NCBI GenBank assembly: GCA_034698045.1
Contig: JAQGAU010001240.1
Coordinates: 1 to 20,359 of the forward strand
Length of the DNA: 20,359 nt
Direction of reading: 5' to 3'
Origin: Paramacrobiotus richtersi
Taxonomy: Eukaryota > Tardigrada > Eutardigrada > Parachela > Macrobiotidae
This document shows positions 9,317 through 19,319 of the stretch, one piece after another (the first letter of the stretch is position 1; every line of letters begins with the position of its first letter). The position numbers and the translations under genes are program-made. The notes beneath the pieces are model-generated. The model had not been told where the DNA came from and searched no databases. It saw only the letters and a program-made list of their open reading frames with translations.

Positions 9317-11742
9317 ATGACCTCAGAGATACCATACCGTTCCTTCTCAGCTGGAGATTTGGTTCTCTCGTGCGATCCCTGGGTATGGGCTCTGGCAAGC
9401 CGGGATGAATACAGTCGGTATTGTGCATTCTGTTTCACGGGAAGCCCTGATCTGATGACCTGTTCGAAATGCAAATTGCATCGATACTGCGATGGACAAT
9501 GTCAAGTGAGAATGACGGCCATGCAGTTCGTATGCTGCAAATACATATTACAACCTAACATGAATCACACACCGATCATCAATCATTAGCAAAAACGCAT
9601 CTCGATGCTAGTACGACATGATTCCACCATAGTATAACATTATTAATTTCCTTGTCAGATGGCGGACTGGAAACAGGAGCATAAATTGGAATGCACGGTA
9701 TTATGCACCCTGCTCGGAAACCTCGATCCATCCACGAATGCAGTCCAATTTCGCGGATTAATGGCTTTAATTTTCATGTCAAAAATTGCACTAAAACTTG
9801 GGGTAAGGATAACTTCGGTTTGCTTGCAAGCCTTTCTTTGATTGTCAACGGAAGAATAATAACCCTGCACAACAGAGGGAATTTATCTTATATTATACAT
9901 ACGAATGACAACGTGTGCAACTTTTGCATTGTACAACAACATTAATATTGTACTTTTGCATTGTAGCGCAATACCCAGTATAACCTCGATGGACTGGGAA
10001 TTAAAAGAGCCCAGGAAGTTTTGGACTCGCTTCCCAGCTATCCGGACAACGAAAAGCTCCAATCCTTCTTTGAGTTTAATATGTACGCAATTTGAAAAGC
10101 GACACACCGATTACGTAACCAGACCTGTGGTTCTGATTGCAGGTTTGAGAAAATTGATCCTCAACAGTTATTCCCAACGTTCAGTCCATTTTGCTCGCAG
10201 CTTCACTTTGCCGACTTCCTCAGAGTCATTGAGCACAACGCGTTCCCAATCCTGGACCCGGGAACCAAGGAAAAGGTTATTGGAATCGCACTCGTTCCAC
10301 AGGCACCTTACCGGGCCATGACGCCGGTCTGCTGGGACAGCAACGTGGTGCTAGACTTTCGCGGACGGAAGTTGGTGATTCACGCTACGGAGGACATTCC
10401 TCAGTACACACAGCTGAATGACGTATGTTTAATGTTGTATTTCTCAATATTCTTGTTCTTGGTGTAGTATTTCGATGTATGTATTATTACGGTATAACAC
10501 TGCGACGCCATACTTTTATGGGCTGCTGTATAACGTTTTGATAATTTGTTTGCTTTCTAGCTGCGGTACAGTGAACTCCTGGACGATCCATCTTTCAGTT
10601 TCTTAACGCCAATGGAACGCCGAGAATTATTTCAGGAAATCTACAACCGCCCGTGTGACTGTCGCAAATGCAGTCCTGCATACGTAAGCTGGAATAGTTA
10701 AGATGTACGCTAGGAATCCGACTGCTTTGTTTTGTTTGATACAATCGTTATCCAAGTACTTCCTCTCATTAGTTTTGAACCATGTAAACAGGATCTTTAT
10801 TCGCCCGAGATTGGCTTGGTATAAATGTATCAGAAACCGCATATTCAGAATTTACTTTCGTCGAAGATCACTTGGACAGTACCGATAAGTCAATAACTGC
10901 CGTTCGCATTACGACCGCAATCTCACCTCGTTCTACGCTATGGTACAGGAAGCGGAAATCAATCCCCTGAAATGCGTGACCCCTGGCTGTAAGGAACGTA
11001 TCCCCAGTGATGAGCGCGCCCTTGTACCGTGCCCACAATGCGGAGCGATTAGCCAGCCTGACAAACTGCAGCAGTTCAAGCGCTTTGTGAACAAATTAGA
11101 AACAATCCGGAAACTGGCCAGGGTGAGCGGAACCCACAAGCAGGCGCGGTATGCCGCGGAGACTGAACTGCTGGAAGAAATTGACACATCGGGAATCCTG
11201 CACGCTGATGCTCACATTCGTTTCCTTGTCGGCTGGCAGCGGATTGGTAACTACCAAAGTGTAGGGCATCTTGCCGAAGAATGGGAACTGTGGAAAGGAC
11301 TAATCAGCTGTATGCGGTAGGTATTGTCTATAAGCTGTTTATTCTGTGTGTACTGTAAGTTAACAAGCTACCTCGGCTTCGATCTTTCGAGCGGGTACGT
11401 TAAAGTAATCGAAAATTGTGTAGACAGATTATCCCGAGATATCACCCTCGCCGCGCAGTTTTGCTGATGGAGGCCTCGGTTTCTCTTGGAAGCTATTTAA
11501 TGTCATTTCGGAATATAGAAAAGGATGCCGTCGCAACATACCAGGCGCGCCAGATTGTAGCCAATATGCTCGACAATTCAGTGTGTTTCGACTTTTATAA
11601 AGAAGCTTGGGAAATCTACCGGAAGATCTACGGCGAAGATTCAGCATGGGCAAGAAACGCAAGACACTGTCATGAGATCACTGAGATCACCGAGGATCAA
11701 AGACGTAGAATGACAAAAGAGGTACAACTGATGTATCAGTGA
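9317..11742 (+). CDS. Copy 3: SMYD-like MYND-SET-TPR protein, 512 aa, 7 exons
   Basis: Exons: 9317-9505, 9659-9802, 9967-10082, 10143-10422, 10561-10683, 10949-11316, 11424-11742; phases 0,0,2,0,0,2; the joined frame is open. An in-frame TGA directly precedes the start (tgaacgATG). The MYND ligands are all present, but the loop is altered (TGSPDLMTC, RYCDGQCQ). The SET-like region has MTPVC at 209-213, DFRGRKLVIHATED, and Tyr246 in LRYSELL, the equivalent of the SMYD catalytic tyrosine. Post-SET cysteines are 275, 277, 280; the knot is C293, C298, C312, C315. Exon 5 carries two extra codons (SFSF, apparently a duplicated Ser-Phe). The C-terminal domain is shorter than in copy 2 and ends with KEVQLMYQ. 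All methyltransferase-specific motifs other than the tyrosine are missing, so a binding role is more likely than catalysis. Confidence 0.87.
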
Positions 11743-11925
11743 TAGTACTTTGACCCAGCGTTCTGCTAAAGTCGACTGAAATTGTGTGAATACCGCTTAC
11801 GGGAAAATGCCATCATGATTTTGTCATGCATTAAAAATACTGTTCTGTCTCCGCCTCGATTTCGAATGCCAACCCATTTAAATACACTTGTATTGTATGT
11901 ATTAAAATTACTAGATAGTACGTTA

Positions 11926-12228
11926 CGACAACTACGATGTCTGGTTGGATCTAGTGATGCAGTTCCTGTGAAGATCATCCAGTAGGGAAGCTTGCGAAAA
12001 AAGAGCGAGCCTGTTCATTTCGAGCGCGGAGTGACCCACGGCGAAGTCCAGTTCATAGATAAGCGGAAAAATGATCTAGCATTTGGGAAATGGTTCACTG
12101 TTTCCCTTTTGACAATCCCACGTCACAGAACGTGTTCTGTCACAACCATCACCTTGGAAGCGCTGTCAAAGGGTATAGATCATAAACGAAAGCATAAGAA
12201 GTCGCAAAACAAATCTAAATGCAGATAA
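11926..12228 (+). pseudogene. Unidentified coding-like segment, possible terminal exon or gene fragment
   Basis: From about 11926 the frame reads DSTLRQLRCLVGSSDAVPVK, meets one TAG at 11983-11985, and continues in the same frame for 80 codons to a TAA at 12226-12228. The second part contains GKWFTVSLLTIPRHR and ends in a strongly basic tail (HKRKHKKSQNKSKCR) that could act as a nuclear localisation signal. There is no in-frame ATG in the second part, so if real it is an internal or terminal exon; the TCCAGTAG before it could serve as an acceptor. An AATAAA at 12247-12252 follows the stop closely. I do not recognise the family, and the other array units lack it. It may be a captured gene fragment. 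Confidence 0.35.
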
Positions 12229-12530
12229 AACTGAAGACCGAACTGAAATAAAATTAAAAATGGATCCACGTGAACTAAACAATGGTAGCAAATGCGGTAA
12301 ACTGTTATGACTGATATGTTATGCATCAAATGTTTCTTGTTGTCTGGATTAAGAATCTGTCAGTTCATGCGCTGTTCTTGTTGTTGTTGTTCTTTTCATT
12401 GCTGGAATAGTAAAACCGATAATAAAAAAGGCATGTTTATACGGTAGAAATACCAGGCAGCCATAAGAATAGTGGACGACCAAGTAAAACGTCCGGCTCT
12501 TTCGCAAAAAACTGTTATATCAGCTTTAAC

Positions 12531-12555
12531 ATGAAGAGGATTCACAAGCGGATTA
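12531..12555 (+). promoter_or_regulatory. Distal upstream block, class II part 1 (copy 4)
   Basis: Counterpart of 9006-9030: ATGAAGAGGATTCACAAGCG and onward, about 418 nt before the copy 4 start. The flanking sequence upstream (GACGACCAAGTAAAACGTCC) also resembles the copy 5 flank near 15720-15739. Confidence 0.4.
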
Positions 12556-12651
12556 CGTGCATGACTTACGGATGGTTTTGTGTTTTAAAAAGTTCACGGA
12601 CGAGGATGCGGCACGTGTGCGAGGACGATGTGTGTGCGTACAGCTAGGTCA

Positions 12652-12720
12652 GCGTAAAAATTACTTCGTTGATGCGCGTGTAAAAACAAACGACGCACAG
12701 TACTGTTCAAATAGCATAAC
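12652..12720 (+). promoter_or_regulatory. Distal upstream block, class II part 2 (copy 4)
   Basis: Counterpart of 9096-9173 before copy 3, sharing CGACGCACAGTACTGTTCA-type sequence and the AGCATAAC end. It is retained although the gene itself is now broken in its second half. Confidence 0.4.
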
Positions 12721-12850
12721 TGCATAAGCGACAAAATAACGTGAAACGATAAAATTCGTTTACCTTTTGCAAATGTAACGCTTGACAGAATCTCAACGCT
12801 GGTAGCATCCAAACTGAATGTTTTGCAAGCAAATTTGATGGATTACTAGT

Positions 12851-12865
12851 TTGCATAACAGTTTG
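12851..12865 (+). promoter_or_regulatory. Degenerate TTCCACAAC box, copy 4
   Basis: TTGCATAACAGTTTG lies 98 nt before the copy 4 start, where the other copies have TTCCACAAC plus a T-run. The decayed box matches the pseudogene state of this copy. Confidence 0.3.
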
Positions 12866-12948
12866 TCAGTACGGATTATTTGTCGACAGAAGACTTTGGC
12901 GAAAACTTCTGAATACCTGAGCCAGATTCTATGTGCAGTTCGTGAACG

Positions 12949-15130
12949 ATGTCTTTGGAGGGACCATACCGTTCCTTCTCGGCTGGAGATATAGTTCTCT
13001 CGTGCGATCCCTGGGTGTGGGCATTGGGAAGTCGGGACGAATACAGTCGATATTGTGCATTATGTTTCGCGGAACGGCAAGATCTGCGGACCTGCTCCAA
13101 ATGCAAACTGCATCGGTACTGTGATGCGAAATGCCAGGTAAGAATAACGCAGCTGTCTTTGACACTACAGTTTACAATCAAACAGACTCAATCAGGATTA
13201 TACACTGATCATCGCCCATTAAGCATAGTCGTATCAGAAAGCGGCATGATTGTGTCATAGGTAATTAACGCATCTGCAATTCCACTGTTAGATTGCTGAC
13301 TGGAAACAGGGTCATAAAGTGGAATGCATCCTCCTCGGACGCGCAAACACGTTCCCGACTACAAGTACTGACTACAGTACTGGACCCCTCGGATTAATGG
13401 CTGTGATTTTGATGTCAAAGATTGCACTGAAACTCGAGGTATAAATTAAAGTCCCATTTCAAACCTTTCCTTGACTTATCAACTAGAACATTTAAAATTT
13501 GCCGTACCTCACAGAACGAGTACAATTTTACTTTGTAGAGGAGTATCCGGGATAATCTAATTGGAGTGGGAATCAAAACAGCCCGCGAAATCTTGGATTC
13601 GCTTCCCTGTTATCCCGAGAACGAAAGGCTACAGTCATTCTTTGATTTTAAAATGTAAGAAATGTGAATACCGGACGTACGCAAGTAAATACCGGATCGA
13701 AGTACCCAGATATTAATATGATTGTAGGCTGGAGGAAATTCATCCCGATCAGTTATTCCCAGCGTTCAACCCATTCTGCTCGCAGCTTGACTTTGCGAAT
13801 TTCGTTAGACTCATCGAGTACAATGCGTTTCCAATCCTGGACCCAGTCGCTAAAAACACCGTAATTGGAGCAGCAGTCACTGAGCAGGCACCTTTCCGGG
13901 CCATGACGCCGGTCTGCTGGGATAGTAACGTGATGCTAGACTTCCGTGGACGGAAGTTTGTCATTCACGCCACGGAGGACATTGCTCCGTATACAGGACT
14001 GCAGGACGTACGTTCTATGCTATGTTCATATTATTGTTGTGTTTGTGTTTTGGATATTGTAGCGTTATATTACCCCAAGCGTCAGTGTTGTTTTGTAACT
14101 TGTTTTGTAAAGTGTTTGTATGATTTCTCTGCTTTCTAGCTGCGTTATAGTGAATTGCTGGAGGACCCATCCTTCTTATCCCCAACGGAACGTCGACGAT
14201 TGTTCCATGAAATCTAGCACCGCCCATGTGACTGTCGCAAATGCACTCCGGCATACGTAAGTGTGATTGAGATGGTCGCTAGTTTCAGATGGCAATGCTT
14301 ATGTTTGAGCGAAGAAGCCGTAAACAGTAAGTGCCGAATTCTATGTATGGTAGCTAGGTAGCGGAAATCAATCCTCTGAAATGTGCAACCCCCGACTGTA
14401 CGGAACGTATCCCAAGTGACGAACGCGCACTTGCACCGTGCCCATAATGTGGAGCGATCACTAATCCTGGCCGGCTGCAGCAGGTCGAGCGCTTTAATTT
14501 GTTAACAAGCTGGATGAAATTCAGACACGGTCCAGGCTGGGTGAAATTGATGAAAAGCTGGAGCATGCCTTAGAAACAAAACTCCGGGAAGAAATAGATG
14601 TCACGGGAATCTTGCACGATGATGCACACATCAGCTTTCTTGTCGGCTGGCACGGGATCGATAGCTATCAAGATGAGGGGCGCCTCGCAGAAGCATGGGA
14701 ACTATCCAAAGCAGTGATCAGCTGTGTCCGGTACGTAATGGCTTTGTCTTAAGTTGTACGGTTTAAGGTCATCCTCAGGTTTCGCTTTATGTCGAGAAGG
14801 TTTTGATCGAAAACGTTTTGCAGAAAAATTATCCCGCGATACCACATTCGCCGCGCAGATTTCCTGATGAGAACCGGGCTTTGTTTTGGCGAGTTTTTAA
14901 GGCAACTTCGAGATATGGAAAAGGTTGCTGCCACAAGACAAGCTGCACGTCATTTATTAGCCGACTTGTTTGACAACTGGATGCCGTCTTTCGACTTCTG
15001 TAAAGAAGCATGGGAAATATACAGGAAGATCTACCGAGAAGACTCATAGCCGGCAAGAGACGCGAGGGATTGCCATCAGATTATCGAAGCCGAAAAGCGT
15101 GAAAATCATGATAGTAGTGCTACGATTTAA
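12949..15130 (+). pseudogene. Copy 4: SMYD-like pseudogene, intact first half
   Basis: Exon relics: 12949-13137, 13292-13438, 13539-13654, 13728-14007, 14140-14256, 14358-14730, 14824-15130, with all splice sites still GT-AG. Exons 1-4 are open and encode a full MYND finger (CALCF, TCSKCKLHRYCDAKCQ, GHKVEC) and the SET-like part with MTPVC. Exon 5 has a TAG at 14215-14217 in place of the tyrosine of EIYHRPCDC. Exon 6 has a TAA at 14445-14447 in the CPQCG motif and a 5-nt insertion at 14496-14500 (373 nt against 368). Exon 7 has a TAG at 15047-15049. If transcribed, the first stop would give a protein of about 269 aa containing MYND and most of the SET-like fold but no post-SET cysteines or TPR-like tail. 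The start codon follows the same in-frame TGA as in copies 1-3. Confidence 0.85.
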
Positions 15131-15278
15131 GTTGCAAAACTAGACGACAGTTATTTGACACGCGTATGAGTTAATTTTTATATTAGTCGTAAGTTGTCAG
15201 CACGACTGTTTGAAAGTATTACTATCACCGAGCATTCCGATAATTTTAACCGAATTTGTGGCGAAATACGTTATGGCA

Positions 15279-15297
15279 CACTGTCATCGTGACAGTG
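15279..15297. repeat. Perfect inverted repeat, 8-bp arms
   Basis: CACTGTCA and TGACAGTG are perfect reverse complements around a TCG loop. It sits in the 3' flank of copy 4 at the place where the other units have two direct TGTCAT units, so it is a variant of the shared flank motif. It could form a hairpin in RNA or bind a dimeric factor. Confidence 0.6.
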
Positions 15298-15794
15298 AAG
15301 TGTTGCATATTTTTCTTTCGTTTGCAGACGTAGAACTGTTATACATTCAACTGCATTCACAGCTCCGAATCGCGCAAATGGAACATGTATTTTATAAAAA
15401 TTACTTGATTAACAAAAGAATTGTAAGATAATAGGGATTGTCTAGACACAGTTATAGCTTATGTTCAGCCTACAGCACACAAAAAAGCCACTTCAGATGT
15501 AGTAAATTACCTAGTTTAAATTCATTATCAGAGAGAATGTGAGAGTGATCTTGTGCGAATAAAAATGCTCGTGTATTAATTCTATGCGTATGGTCAGTTT
15601 CCGGACATTCTTGGATATTAAAACGGCTAGGTAGTTACTTCATGATCATATAACCATAATCATAGTCAAACATGCAGGATTATGAGTATGAGGTGACCAT
15701 CTAGCCCAGGCAATAATCAGGACGATCAGGTAAACGATCCGCTTCTTCGGTTTACACACGGAACTGCATTTACAGCCTTGATGTGAAGAGAATG

Positions 15795-15860
15795 AAGAGA
15801 ATGAACATCCGCATTACCTGTATAACTGAGAAATCCCGGTTTCGCAAGGTCACGCGTGGC
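15795..15860 (+). promoter_or_regulatory. Distal upstream block, class I (copy 5)
   Basis: Counterpart of the copy 2 block, with 23 identical nucleotides at 15805-15827 and a shared CGCAAGGTCAC element. It lies about 340-275 nt before the copy 5 start. Confidence 0.45.
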
Positions 15861-16024
15861 AATGCACTGCCTGAAGTTACAGCAGCTGCCTGGTCTCCAG
15901 CTGAACCCTTATTCTTGAATTTGTATACGCACATGTGGTTCACAAGTATGTGCAGACTTGTAACGTCTTGTCAGTAAATGGCAAAGCTCTGTTAAGAACC
16001 AATCTATATTGATGGATTGTTCAC

Positions 16025-16041
16025 TTCCACAACGGTTTTTT
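16025..16041 (+). promoter_or_regulatory. TTCCACAAC box, copy 5
   Basis: TTCCACAACGGTTTTTT lies 111 nt before the copy 5 start codon and is essentially identical to the copy 2 box. Confidence 0.45.
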
Positions 16042-16135
16042 ATTTCAAAATCTCTATCAACAAACAGCTTGTAATCACGGAACTGTGAACAGTAATCTGG
16101 GACACCTGAGCGCCTCAGCCAGACTTTACAGAACG

Positions 16136-18648
16136 ATGACGTCCGATGTACCATACCGTTCCTTCTCAGCTGGAGATTTAGTTCTGTCGTGCGATCCCTG
16201 GGTGTGGGCTCTGGCTTCTCAGGAGGAATACAGTCGATATTGTGCCTTCTGTTTCACAGAACGGCAAGATCTGCGGACCTGTTCGAAATGCAAAGTTCAT
16301 CGGTACTGTGATGCAAAATGTCAGGTAAGAAACTAATACCACTTAGTTATGCAGCTATAAATAATGCCGTCTTACAAGACAAGACAATTTCATTCCTAAG
16401 GAATTCTTCTGGCAAGGGAACTTCGTCCAGTCCACAAACAGTATTACGTACCTATTACAGAACAGAAAAAAAACATGATCAGAATTCAGAGACCCAACAT
16501 CGCGAGCGCGACATGATTTTGTACCCTATACATAGTACACATTTGTGATTTCCCTGCTAGACGGCGGACTGGAAACAGGAGCATAAACTGGAGTGCACCG
16601 TACTTGGAAGCGTCGTTAATTTCACGAATAACGTCCACCCCAGTACTGAACACCATGGGTCACTGCCTGCGATTTTGATGTCAAAGATTGCATTCAGACT
16701 TCAGGTAACGGACTTCGATTATTGTCGAACCTTTCTTTGACCTTGCCGCTGAAAGAGTTATGTTGACTAATGAATTCGGCTGAAAGGCAGGAACTGGTAA
16801 GTACATGAAACGGGGGGAATTCACCTAACGAATACCATTGTTTTACAGCGGAATATGCGGGAGAATCTCGGCGGACTGGGAATCAAAACATCCCTCGAAA
16901 TTTTGGAGTCGCTTCCCGCCTGCCCGGAGACTGAGAAGCTCATATCCTTTTTTGACTTTAGAGCGTAAGAAATTTAGGCCGGACGTACCGGCGTGTAAGT
17001 AACCAGCTATGATGTGCATTGTAGGTTGGAGAAAATCCATCCCGAACAGTTGTTTCCAGCGTTCAACCCATTCTGCTCACAGCTTCATTTTGCGAACTTT
17101 GTCAAACTTATTGAGTACAACACGTTCCCAATTCTCGATCCAGGCACCAAGAAGCAAGCTGTTGGAGCAGCAATTGTCGCCCAGGCACCTTTCCGGTCCA
17201 TGACACCGGTCTGCTGGGATAGTAATGTGATCCCAGATTTCCGTGGACGGAAGTTTGTTGTTCACGCTACGGAGGACATTTCTCAGTACACAGGACTAAA
17301 TGACGTATGTTATGCATTAATGTTAAGTTTTGTGCCCATGTTGTGCTTGGTCGTTATAAGGTACTTATCCCATGCATCTAGGTGGCTATAGCACGCATAC
17401 ATCTTCTTTTTGCTTTCCAGTTGCGGTATAATGAACAGGTGGACAATCCTCCCTTTTCAATGCTAACGGAACGTCGACGAGTATTCCAAGAAATCTACAA
17501 ACGCCCATGTGACTGTCGTAAATGCACTTCTGCATATGTAAGTTGGAATGATTAAGTAAAGGCGCCAGGCCTCAGATTGCTTTGTCTGGCGCTGTGAGGT
17601 CTTTTACCAACGGTTTTTGCTGAATATTTCTCACATCGTTCAGACTATGTATACCGTAATTTGATTGTCATAAATTTGTCACAAACACTGACCGGAAACA
17701 GTATAGATTAGGATAATCAGAATATGCGCCGATTCGAAATCAAGCGGGCACGAAAGCCTGAAAGTGACAAAAACTGGTCGGGCAAAGTAGTGCTAACCAT
17801 TTTGAACTGTATTCTGCGTTATGGTAGGAAGCGGAAATCAATCCTCTGAAATGCGTGACCCCCGGCTGTACGGAACGTATCCCAAGTGATGAGCGCGCAC
17901 TTGTACCGTGCCCACAATGTGGAGCGATCGGCACACCTGATAGACTGCAGCAGTTTAAGCGCTTCGTCAATAAACTAGAAAAAATCCACAAGCGCTCTAG
18001 ACTGAAAGGAAATCGCAAGGAGCCCGACTATGCCGCTCATACTGCACTCCGTGAAGAAATAGATACCTCGGGAATCTTGCACGCAGATGCTCACATCCGC
18101 TTTCTCGTCGGCTGGCACCGGATCGGTTACTACGAAAGAGAAGGACGTTTCTCAGAAGCATGGGAACTGTGCCAGGAACTGATCAGTTGTGTGCGGTAAG
18201 GATTTTGTTCTAAAGCGTTTAGCTGCGGTAAAATAAACCAGTGAAGATTTTTGACAGCTAGCATGCTTTCGGTTTAGCTCAACCGAGCCGGTTGTAATTG
18301 AGATGATTCTGTAGAGAAATTCTCCCAAGGTACCACCCTCGCCGCGCAGACTTCCTGATGGATGCTGGCCTTTGTCTCAGTAGATTTTTAGGAAAACTTC
18401 GGGATATGGAAAATGATCCCGCCACAAAACAAGAGGCGCAGCAGATCCTAGCCGATTTGCTCGAGAATTCACTGGCACACTTCAGTTTCTGTAAAGAGGC
18501 CTGGGAGATCTACAGGATGATTTACGGCGACGATTCAAAAAGGGCACGAGACGCAAGGCATCGTTATGAGAATACTCAGGACGCGAAACGTAGAATGCTT
18601 GAATTTGCACTTCGTACGGCTGGCGTAGTCCGCGTTCGGCTGAGTTGA
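16136..18648 (+). CDS. Copy 5: SMYD-like MYND-SET-TPR protein, 515 aa, 7 exons
   Basis: Exons: 16136-16324, 16561-16704, 16849-16964, 17025-17304, 17421-17537, 17828-18195, 18315-18648; phases 0,0,2,0,0,2; the joined frame is open. ATG 16136 aligns with the other copies, although the TGA just upstream is replaced here (agaacgATG). The MYND ligands are C36, C39, C49, C52, C58, C62 and the EHKLEC pair in exon 2. SET-like part: NTFPI, MTPVC at 209-213, DFRGRKFVVHATED, Tyr246 in LRYNEQV; no GEE motif. Post-SET CDCRKC cysteines are 273, 275, 278; the knot is C291, C296, C310, C313. Exons 6-7 give TPR-like helices (HADAHIRFLVGWHRIGYYER, YHPRRADFLMDAG, KEAWEIYRMIYGDDS). The exon 5 segment VDNPPFSMLTE departs from the LDDPSFLTPTE of its relatives. 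Confidence 0.87.
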
Positions 18649-18791
18649 AAATTTGTTTCTGTGATGCTGATCATTAGTCTAAGCGAGCATTATTATCGTG
18701 GTAACGTTACTGATAACGTAAATAGACCGAAATATGGAAGAATACTATTAATGTTCCTATGCTGTCATCACGAGCGTGTCATGTTGACAAC

Positions 18792-18797
18792 AATAAA
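18792..18797 (+). promoter_or_regulatory. Candidate poly(A) signal AATAAA, copy 5
   Basis: AATAAA lies about 144 nt after the copy 5 stop and is followed by a T-rich stretch and a GTCTGTCTGTC run resembling a downstream GT-rich element. Confidence 0.4.
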
Positions 18798-19319
18798 TTG
18801 TTTTTCTCTGTTTTGATTAAAATTTTGTCAGTCTGTCTGTCTACATTTACAGCTCAGAGTCACGCAACTGGAACTTGTACTGTTTTAGAATTACTTTAAC
18901 AGCAAAAGTTATAAGATAATCAATTTCTGGTTTGATCAAAAGATGTAACGATTGCTAATTGTAAGTTCCCACAATTCGCCAAATTCAGCAGCCGCAGAAT
19001 AGGTGTGCTGTGGACCGTGACACTGGACCCTACACCACTTTGCTCACAGACGAGAATATGCTTTAAAAAATTAGTTTGAAAAATCACGAAAATTCTGGAC
19101 AGTTTTTTTCTCACAATCAAGCATTACGTGCAAATGCAGCTTTCTCACCACTAGCTTGTTTAAAGCTGCTGTACGTACGTTTCAAACATCTACTGAGCAA
19201 AGGCGAATGATAAAGTAGCACATCTGAATTTGGTTCATTTCCGAGCTGCCTCTGTCAAGTCCAAATTTTAATCAGTTTTCGGCGAAACTTGTATGAGAAG
19301 GCAGGTCAGACTCGTCTGG

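Larger units (their letters stand above)
11743..12948. other. Intergenic region between copies 3 and 4 with doubled 3' flank
   Basis: At 1206 nt this is the longest gap in the array. A 3'-flank motif of the copy 2 type (near 11779-11835, with ATCATGATTTTGTCATGC) is followed by a coding-like segment (about 11930-12228) and an AATAAA, and then by a second 3'-flank relic (about 12278-12360). After that come a short (TTG)n run near 12379 and the class II upstream blocks of copy 4. The two relics bracket sequence that has no counterpart in the other units. Confidence 0.55.
15131..16135. other. Intergenic region between copies 4 and 5
   Basis: This 1005-nt stretch has no gene. It holds the copy 4 3' flank with a perfect hairpin (15279-15297), an AATAAA near 15558, a TTATGAG-containing sequence at about 15680 that resembles the left-edge minisatellite, the class I distal block of copy 5 (15795-15860) and its TTCCACAAC box. 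The frame 15210-15431 overlaps the conserved 3' flank and has no family resemblance. Confidence 0.55.

Noticed and set aside
9659-9841. A separate small gene starting with MADWKQEHK
   Set aside because: The ATG is the first codon of exon 2 directly after a splice acceptor. In copies 1, 4 and 5 the same codon is ACT, ATT or ACG, so it is not a start; the same applies at 6390 in copy 2.
15210-15431. 73-codon frame after copy 4
   Set aside because: It lies in the shared 3' flank and is not open at the equivalent place in the other units.
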